Positions 58,688 through 64,000 of a stretch of 64,000 nt of DNA are shown piece by piece. This stretch comes from Solirhodobacter olei. GTDB lineage: Bacteria > Pseudomonadota > Alphaproteobacteria > Rhodobacterales > Rhodobacteraceae. The notes under the pieces were generated by a model. That model was not told the DNA's origin. It ran no database searches and worked only from the letters and a program-made list of their open reading frames with translations. The first letter of the stretch is position 1. Each line of letters begins with the position of its first letter. Location: NCBI RefSeq assembly GCF_004010155.1, contig NZ_RRYH01000015.1, forward strand, positions 1 to 64,000, given 5' to 3'. The translations under genes were made by a program, and so were the position numbers.

Positions 58688-60357
58688 TGGAAAATCCCTA
58701 CGACACCGGCCTTGACCGCAACCCCGCGAACTACCAGCCGCTGACGCCCCTCGGCTTTCTTGAACGGGCCGCAACGGTCTTCCCCGATCATACGGCCATC
58801 GTCCACGGGCCCCTGCGGCGCAGCTATGCCGATTTCTACTGGCGCGCGCGCCAGCTCGCCTCGGCGCTGGCCGGGCGGGGGATCGCGCGCGGGGATACCG
58901 TTTCGGTGCTGCTCGCCAACACCCCGGCCATGCTGGAATGCCACTACGGCGTACCCATGAGCGGCGCGGTGCTGCACGCGATCAACACACGGCTCGACGC
59001 GGCGATCATTGCGTTTCAGCTGGACCATGCGATGTCGCGGCTGGTGATCGTCGATGCCGAGTTCCTGCCCCTGCTGCAAGAGGCACTGACGCTGTGCAAG
59101 GCGGGACCCACCATCATCGTCTATGACGACCCGGAATTCGACGGTCCCCGCACCCCGCATGAGGCGCTCGATTACGAGACCTTCCTCGCCGCCGGCGACC
59201 CGGAGTTCCCATGGCCGGTGCCACAGGACGAGTGGGACGCCATCGCGATCAGCTACACCTCGGGCACCACGGGCGATCCCAAGGGCGTCGTGACCCATCA
59301 CCGGGGCGCCTATCTGCTTGCACAGGGCAATGCCGTGACGGCGTCGATGGCGAAGCACGCGGTCTACCTTTGGACACTGCCGATGTTCCATTGCAACGGC
59401 TGGTGCTTCCCCTGGACCCTGTCCGCGATCATCGGCACCCATGTCTGCCTGCGACAGGTCCGGGCCGAGCCGATCTGGGCCGCGCTCGCAGAAGAAGGCG
59501 TCACGCATCTGTGCGGCGCGCCGATCGTGATGTCGCTGCTGATTTCGGCCCCCGATACGGTAAGGCGTGAGCTGTCCCAGCCCGTCCAGTTCTTTACCGC
59601 GGCCGCACCTCCGCCGGAAAAGCTGCTTGCGGAGATGAGGGAGGCCGGGTTCGACGTGACCCATCTTTACGGGCTGACGGAAACCTACGGGCCTGCCGTG
59701 GTGAACGACTGGCATGCCGAGTGGTCCGCCCTGCCTCCATCCGACCAGGCGCGGCTGAAATCCCGGCAGGGGGTGCGCTACCTGCCGCTTGAGGGCCTGG
59801 ACGTTCTCGACCCTGAAACCATGCAACCCGTGCCCCGCGACGGCGAAACCAGGGGCGAAGTGATGTTTCGCGGCAACGTCGTGATGAAGGGCTATTTCCG
59901 AAACCCGCAGGCCACGGAAGAGGCCTTCCGGGGCGGCTGGTTCCACTCTGGCGACCTGGGTGTGATCCATCCCGACGGTTACATCCAGCTGAAGGACCGT
60001 TCCAAGGACGTGATCATCTCGGGCGGGGAGAACATATCCTCCATGGAGATCGAGGAAGTGCTCTATCGACACGAGGCTGTGGCGGTCGTGGCCGTCGTCG
60101 CCATGCCGCATGAAAAATGGGGCGAGACACCATGCGCCTTCGTGGAACTGGCGGAAGGCCGGCACGCCAGCCCCGAAATCCTGAGGACCTGGTGCCGCGA
60201 TCATCTGGCGCACTACAAGGTGCCGGGACGGTTCGTTCTTGGCCCCATTCCACGCACATCGACCGGCAAGATCCAGAAGTTTGTGCTGCGCGATAAGGCC
60301 CGCGCTCTGGAGGACGCCCGGCAGGCATCAGATGCGGGTCCGGTTTGCGCGGATTAG
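58687..60357 (+). CDS. AMP-forming acyl-CoA synthetase, 556 aa
   Basis: ANL-superfamily ligase: P-loop 'ISYTSGTTGDPKGVVTHH', 'HLYGLTETYGPAVVND', 'GWFHSGDLGVIHPDGYIQL', 'KDRSKDVIISGGENISSMEI' and the C-terminal Lys motif 'PRTSTGKIQKFVLR'. Start by TGATG overlap with the hydratase gene. It activates a carboxylic acid to its CoA ester for the crotonase-type enzyme. DmdB-like function (methylmercaptopropionyl-CoA) is possible, but the sequence is of the general medium-chain type. Confidence 0.9.
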   Translation: MENPYDTGLDRNPANYQPLTPLGFLERAATVFPDHTAIVHGPLRRSYADFYWRARQLASALAGRGIARGDTVSVLLANTPAMLECHYGVPMSGAVLHAINTRLDAAIIAFQLDHAMSRLVIVDAEFLPLLQEALTLCKAGPTIIVYDDPEFDGPRTPHEALDYETFLAAGDPEFPWPVPQDEWDAIAISYTSGTTGDPKGVVTHHRGAYLLAQGNAVTASMAKHAVYLWTLPMFHCNGWCFPWTLSAIIGTHVCLRQVRAEPIWAALAEEGVTHLCGAPIVMSLLISAPDTVRRELSQPVQFFTAAAPPPEKLLAEMREAGFDVTHLYGLTETYGPAVVNDWHAEWSALPPSDQARLKSRQGVRYLPLEGLDVLDPETMQPVPRDGETRGEVMFRGNVVMKGYFRNPQATEEAFRGGWFHSGDLGVIHPDGYIQLKDRSKDVIISGGENISSMEIEEVLYRHEAVAVVAVVAMPHEKWGETPCAFVELAEGRHASPEILRTWCRDHLAHYKVPGRFVLGPIPRTSTGKIQKFVLRDKARALEDARQASDAGPVCAD

Positions 60358-60360
60358 ATT

Positions 60361-61392
60361 TCACCCCGCCAGGCGAATGACCCGTTTGCCGAACGCCTCC
60401 CCCCGAAGCAGCCCGATGAAGGCAGACGGCGCCTGTTCGAGTCCGTCGATCACCTCCTCACGGTAGTGGATCCGGCCCTGCCTGACCCAGGCACCCACGG
60501 TGCTGGCGAATTCCGGATAAAGATGGCCGAAGTCATTGAAGACGATAAACCCTCGGACCGTCATGCGCTTGCGGAGTATCTGCCCCATCAGGAAGTTCAG
60601 CCGGTCCGGCCCATCGGGCAGCGAGGTCGCGTTGTATTGCGATATCAGGCCGCAGACGGGGATACGTGCCAGTGGGTTCAGGCAGGGCAGCACCGCGTCG
60701 AGCACCGCGCCACCGACATTCTCGAAATAGATATCGATGCCGTCCGGAACGGCGGCCTTGAGCGCCTCGGGAAAGCCGTCCGCCTTGTAATCGACGCAGG
60801 CATCGAACCCCAGGGTTTCGACGACGTGGGTGCATTTCTTCGGGCCGCCCGCGATCCCGACAACATGACAGCCGAGGATCTTGCCGATCTGTCCGACCGT
60901 CGCACCGACCGGGCCGCTGGCCGCCGCGACGACGAGCGTCTCGCCGGCTTCAGGCTGGCCAATCTGCGTAAGACCCGCCCATGCCGTCAGCCCGGGCATT
61001 CCGAGCACCCCGAGCGCCCAGGATGGGTGCTCCGGCGCCTTGCCCATATTGATCACGCCGCTACCGTCAGACAGCGCATAGTCCTGCCAGCCGCCAAAGG
61101 CTACGACCCAGTCGCCCTCCGCAAAGCCCGTCACGTCCGAGCGGAGGACCTGCGAAACGGTCCCGCCAACCATGACGCCGCCGATCTCCACCGGCGCGGC
61201 ATAGGACGGCGCATCGCTCATCCGGCCGCGCATGTAAGGGTCCAGCGACAAATATTCGTTCCGCAAGAGCATTTGCCCCCTGCCCGGCCTCGGCAGATCC
61301 TCCGTCACCAATCGCAAGGTGTTCCTGTCCGGTTCGCCGCGAGGCCGCTCAGCCAGGATGAACTTGCGATTTTGGGTATCGGATTGCGGCAT
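60361..61392 (-). CDS. CurA-like NADP-dependent MDR-family oxidoreductase, 343 aa
   Basis: Zinc-free medium-chain reductase of the curcumin/prostaglandin reductase type: 'LLRNEYLSLDPYMRGRMSD', the nucleotide motif 'VVAAASGPVGATVGQIGKI', 'IDIYFENVGGAVLDAVLPC' and 'RMTVRGFIVFNDF'. Reduces the double bond of alpha,beta-unsaturated ketones or aldehydes. The ATG at 61392 is chosen because the sequence aligns with family starts there ('MPQSDTQNRKFILAERP'); the frame is open for 45 more codons. Convergent with the synthetase gene, so not in that operon. Confidence 0.9.
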   Translation of the reverse strand: MPQSDTQNRKFILAERPRGEPDRNTLRLVTEDLPRPGRGQMLLRNEYLSLDPYMRGRMSDAPSYAAPVEIGGVMVGGTVSQVLRSDVTGFAEGDWVVAFGGWQDYALSDGSGVINMGKAPEHPSWALGVLGMPGLTAWAGLTQIGQPEAGETLVVAAASGPVGATVGQIGKILGCHVVGIAGGPKKCTHVVETLGFDACVDYKADGFPEALKAAVPDGIDIYFENVGGAVLDAVLPCLNPLARIPVCGLISQYNATSLPDGPDRLNFLMGQILRKRMTVRGFIVFNDFGHLYPEFASTVGAWVRQGRIHYREEVIDGLEQAPSAFIGLLRGEAFGKRVIRLAG

Positions 61393-62070
61393 TGTGGGCT
61401 CCTTGCTGGCTTGGGCTTTCGAGTGTCGCAGGCGGTGCAAACCGTCTCCTTCAACCCCTCGACGGGAGGACAAGTGTCGCACTGCTTGCGGCCAGCGTCC
61501 AATGCCAACCAGGATGTCAGAGGTCAAAGGCGCTCGAGCAGGCGGGCCTTAGCCGCCATTGCGCTGCTTCCTTATCCGCCTGGCCCTGCCCCTGACGCTG
61601 CGCAGCATCGTCGGCGAGAGTGGCGATGTCGCGCGATCTTGGAAGGCTGTTATCAATAAGCTCGCCTGACCGCCCCCGGCAAGCTGCCCGTACTGGACAT
61701 GGATGGGCCGGCGCCTGTAGTTGAGACGCATTGACCCTAGACGATGCGTCGGGCAATTTCGAAGACGCTGCGCAGGATGCCGGCCGCGCCTGGATGCTCG
61801 GGCGCGCTCTGTTTATGCCTTTGGATTCAAACAAATCATGAATTACGCCGCCGTTTCGGATCTTAATTCGGTTGGCTTCCCTATTCCGAAGTGGCCGCGC
61901 TACCGGCAAGGCATGCTGATTGTCCTGGGCGATGGCCCGGCCCCGACCGCCCGGCACAAGGGGATCGAAGACCAGACGGTTCTTAAGGAGAAATTCGCCC
62001 GGCAGGCGGCCCGGTCACCAATCACGGCGGGCTCCGTCATCGTCCGGCAGCATGTCCTGGGGGCCCCGAA
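61393..62070. other. Intergenic region between divergent reductase and glycosyltransferase genes
   Basis: About 678 bases. No supported gene: short frames on both strands lack family resemblance. It must contain the two divergent promoters; TATCAATAA and TTGGATTCAAACAAATCATG (near 61648 and 61821) are the AT-rich parts. Confidence 0.5.
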
Positions 62071-63039
62071 ATGACGACCCTTTCCGTGGTTATCCCTGCC
62101 TTCAACGAGGAGGCCAACGTCGCCGCAGTCACCGCGCGCACCCGGGCCGTGCTCGAAGAGCTCGGCGTAGACTGGTCGATCGTTTTCGTCGACGACGGCT
62201 CGCGAGACCGGACCGTCGAACGCATCCGGGCCGAGAACGCCGCCGACCCGCGTGTCCAGGGCCTGATCCTGTCGCGCAACTTCGGCAAGGAGATCGCGAT
62301 CGCCGCTGGCCTGCGCGCCGCCAAGGGTGATGCCGTGGTCGTCATGGACGCGGACCTGCAGCATCCGCCTGAAACAATTCGCACCTTCCACGAGGCCTGG
62401 ACCGGCGGCGCGGAAGTAGTGTTGGGGCGGCGGCGGGTCGAGGACGCCCTCGGATCGCGCCGGCGGCAGTTTGCCTCGCGGCTGTTCTATCCGGTATTTC
62501 GTGCACTTGCAGGCATGTCGCTTGAGCCCGGCACCGTCGATTTCGTACTGCTCGACCGCAAGGCCGTCGACGCGCTCAACCGCTTCGACGAGCGCGCGCG
62601 CTTCACCAAGGGGCTGTTTCACTGGATCGGATTCCAAACCGCAACGATCGCCTTTGACTGCGAGGTCCGGCACGGCGGCAACTCCTCGTTCAATTTCCGC
62701 CGGCTGTCTCGCTTTGCGCTCGACGGGATTATCTCGTTCTCCTCCTTTCCGCTGCGCGTCTGGTCCGGCATCGGTGCGGCGATCTCCCTCGGCTCAATCC
62801 TCTACGCGCTCTATTTCTTTGTCCGCACCCTTATCCTGGGCGCCGACGTCCCCGGCTTCCCGTCGCTGATCGTCGCCATCACGTTCCTTTCCGGCATCCA
62901 GCTGCTGTCGCTCGGGGTATTCGGGGAATACCTGTCCAGGATCTACGAGGAGGTGAAGGCCCGCCCGCTCTACCTCGTCCGCGAGGAGATCGGCACGGGG
63001 CCGCTCAAGATAGCCCCTCCGGGTGGCGCGGCCGCATGA
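62071..63039 (+). CDS. Family 2 glycosyltransferase, polyprenyl-phosphate type (ArnC/GtrB-like), 322 aa
   Basis: GT-A domain with 'LSVVIPAFNEEANVAAVTAR', 'VDWSIVFVDDGSRDRTVE', metal-binding 'VVVMDADLQHPPETIRTFHE' and a catalytic-type 'LGRRRVED'; two C-terminal membrane spans near residues 225-290. Such enzymes load a sugar onto undecaprenyl phosphate at the inner membrane. Its stop overlaps the deacetylase start (ATGA); a GtrA-like gene follows, so the three make a lipid-linked sugar modification unit. Confidence 0.9.
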   Translation: MTTLSVVIPAFNEEANVAAVTARTRAVLEELGVDWSIVFVDDGSRDRTVERIRAENAADPRVQGLILSRNFGKEIAIAAGLRAAKGDAVVVMDADLQHPPETIRTFHEAWTGGAEVVLGRRRVEDALGSRRRQFASRLFYPVFRALAGMSLEPGTVDFVLLDRKAVDALNRFDERARFTKGLFHWIGFQTATIAFDCEVRHGGNSSFNFRRLSRFALDGIISFSSFPLRVWSGIGAAISLGSILYALYFFVRTLILGADVPGFPSLIVAITFLSGIQLLSLGVFGEYLSRIYEEVKARPLYLVREEIGTGPLKIAPPGGAAA

Positions 63040-63917
63040 GGGCGCCGCCAAGTAGGTTCCTGCTCATCGCTGACGACTTCGGGCTGACGCCCGACGTCTC
63101 CGCCGGCATCGCGGAACTGGCGCGTGCCGGCCGTCTTTCTGGCACATCCGCGCTGGTCACGATCGCGGGCTGGTCTGAGGGCGGCCCGGATGTTCACGCG
63201 GTCCGCGACGCGATCTCCTTGGGCCTCCATATCAACCTGACGCTCGGCACGCCCCTGGGAGTCATGCCGGACCACGCGCCCGGCGGCCGGCTTCCGCCCG
63301 TCTCCCATTGGATAGCGCGGGCCTTTACCGGACGGATCATCGAAGCCGAGGTCGAGGCCGAGATCGACCGTCAGTTCGAAGCCTTCGAAGAGGCAGTCGG
63401 CGCGCCGCCGGACCACGTCGACGGTCATCACCACATCCATGCGCTGCCTGGCATCCGCAGTGCGCTGGTCCGCACCCTTCGCCGCCGCTTCCCGAATGGC
63501 CGGCTCCCTCTGGTCCGGCTGCCCGGCGATCGCGCCAGCCGCATACTGGCGCGCCGGGCCTCGGTGCCGAAGGCGCTCCTCGTCGCCACCCTGTCGGTCC
63601 GCGCGCGCGCGGCGTTGCGTGCTGTCGCGGCGCCGACGAATGACGGCTTTTCCGGCTTTTCAGGCTTCCGCCTGGGCCATCCCTTCGCCGATGAACTTGC
63701 CCGCTTCGCCAGCGTGCCCGGCCCGGCACACCTCGTCATGTGCCACCCAGGCCATATCGATGCCGACGCGCCCACGGGCGATCCCGTGGAGCACCGCCGG
63801 GCAGAGGAGCTTGCCGCACTCGAAGCGGAGCCGTCGCTGCCCGAGCGCCTCCTCCACCCTGCTCGTCACCGCGATGCCTCGGGGACCATCGACTGGGAGG
63901 CAGTATTTGCAGACTGA
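63036..63917 (+). CDS. YdjC/ChbG-HpnK family carbohydrate deacetylase, 293 aa
   Basis: TIM-barrel metal-dependent deacetylase: 'LLIADDFGLTPDVSAGIAEL' (metal Asp pair), 'ISLGLHINLTLGTPL' (His), 'DHVDGHHHIHALPGIRSAL' (His cluster) and 'LVMCHPGHIDADAP'. Probably removes an N-acetyl group from a membrane-linked sugar, as HpnK does in hopanoid glycolipid synthesis. Translationally coupled on both sides. Confidence 0.88.
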   Translation: MRAPPSRFLLIADDFGLTPDVSAGIAELARAGRLSGTSALVTIAGWSEGGPDVHAVRDAISLGLHINLTLGTPLGVMPDHAPGGRLPPVSHWIARAFTGRIIEAEVEAEIDRQFEAFEEAVGAPPDHVDGHHHIHALPGIRSALVRTLRRRFPNGRLPLVRLPGDRASRILARRASVPKALLVATLSVRARAALRAVAAPTNDGFSGFSGFRLGHPFADELARFASVPGPAHLVMCHPGHIDADAPTGDPVEHRRAEELAALEAEPSLPERLLHPARHRDASGTIDWEAVFAD

Positions 63918-64000
63918 CCGCCGCCAGAGCCGTCTCCACCATATCGCAGCCTTTGCCGGCAGCGGCTTGCTGTCCCTTGCGATCGACGCCGCGGTACTCA
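63907..64000 (+). CDS. GtrA-like membrane protein, N-terminal start (partial)
   Basis: Frame from a TTG at 63907 overlapping the deacetylase stop reads 'MQTDRRQSRLHHIAAFAGSG' then a hydrophobic run 'LLSLAIDAAVL' to the window end. The length before the first span and its sequence resemble GtrA-family lipid-linked sugar flippases, which commonly neighbour GtrB-type transferases. Only 31 codons are visible. Confidence 0.5.
   Translation, partial: MQTDRRQSRLHHIAAFAGSGLLSLAIDAAVL

Noticed and set aside
56261-58774. 837-codon open frame on the minus strand
   Set aside because: It mirrors the demethylase, OsmC and crotonase genes, which have family motifs and coupled starts. The antisense product is His/Arg/Gly-rich, as expected from high-GC third-position bias.
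58585-60213. 542-codon minus-strand open frame
   Set aside because: Shadow of the acyl-CoA synthetase gene, whose motifs are unambiguous.
61838-62074. 78-codon frame ahead of the glycosyltransferase
   Set aside because: No ribosome-binding site, no family resemblance, and it overlaps the next start; more likely promoter DNA.
1-64000. CRISPR array, rRNA genes, replication origin
   Set aside because: No regularly spaced repeats, no rRNA-like sequence and no iteron or DnaA-box cluster were found on reading both strands.

Overview
The window is GC-rich DNA that reads as alphaproteobacterial, most likely Rhodobacteraceae or a close relative. The support is TRAP and ribose-type ABC importers, a two-domain RibB with a decayed GTP-cyclohydrolase half, GlxA-type AraC and AsnC regulators, a DmdA-like demethylase, and dense operons with ATGA or TGATG overlaps. 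It carries no rRNA, no CRISPR array and no intact tRNA.

Layout. 1-2007: the end of a HipA-type toxin and three small hypothetical genes. 2095-8563: a leftward four-gene recombinase module made of a large catalysis-free protein, a small DNA-binding protein, an apparently intact tyrosine recombinase and a degenerate tyrosine recombinase, bounded on the left by a perfect 27-bp inverted repeat. 9079-11462: a nickel/cobalt permease and a chromate transporter. 12047-23588: a RibB-type enzyme, a DeoR regulator, a ribose-type ABC importer with a DUF2291 protein, an FGGY kinase, a split transketolase and a fucose-isomerase-like protein. 23944-35811: a second sugar ABC importer (ATPase and one permease fused), a SMP-30 lactonase, a FadR-type regulator, then apnL, a RuBisCO-like protein, oiaK and apnO. 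36107-42514: an RraA-type aldolase, a swivel-first aconitase-family protein, a TRAP importer and a LysR regulator. 42515-49511: a decayed zone with gene remnants (SnoaL-like, FtsK, DUF6429-like, a LacI/LysR chimera) among small redox genes and methyltransferases. 49840-54749: a betaine-type ABC importer with two permeases and a GlxA-type regulator. 55156-55218: the 3' part of a tRNA-Ser(CGA). 55650-64000: AsnC regulator, a GcvT/DmdA-like operon, a CurA-like reductase, then a glycosyltransferase / YdjC deacetylase / GtrA-like operon running off the end.

How the genes fit together. 12047-35811 looks like a double locus for the branched pentose D-apiose and its acid. One operon has the gene types of isomerase, apulose kinase and apulose-4-phosphate transketolase. 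The other has D-apionate lactonase, D-apionate oxidoisomerase, 3-oxo-isoapionate kinase and a RuBisCO-like enzyme for 3-oxo-isoapionate-4-phosphate. A repeated motif, AACTGGTATAATGAGCAT-like, occurs at three promoters of the second operon set and is the likely FadR-type operator. A TTCGTTTT repeat lies in front of the first operon and is the likely DeoR operator.

The truncated tRNA-Ser, the recombinase module, the gene remnants and a dispersed 70-75 bp repeat suggest that much of 1-55155 is accessory island DNA and that 55219 onward is older chromosome. This is inference from the sequence alone; no database search was possible.
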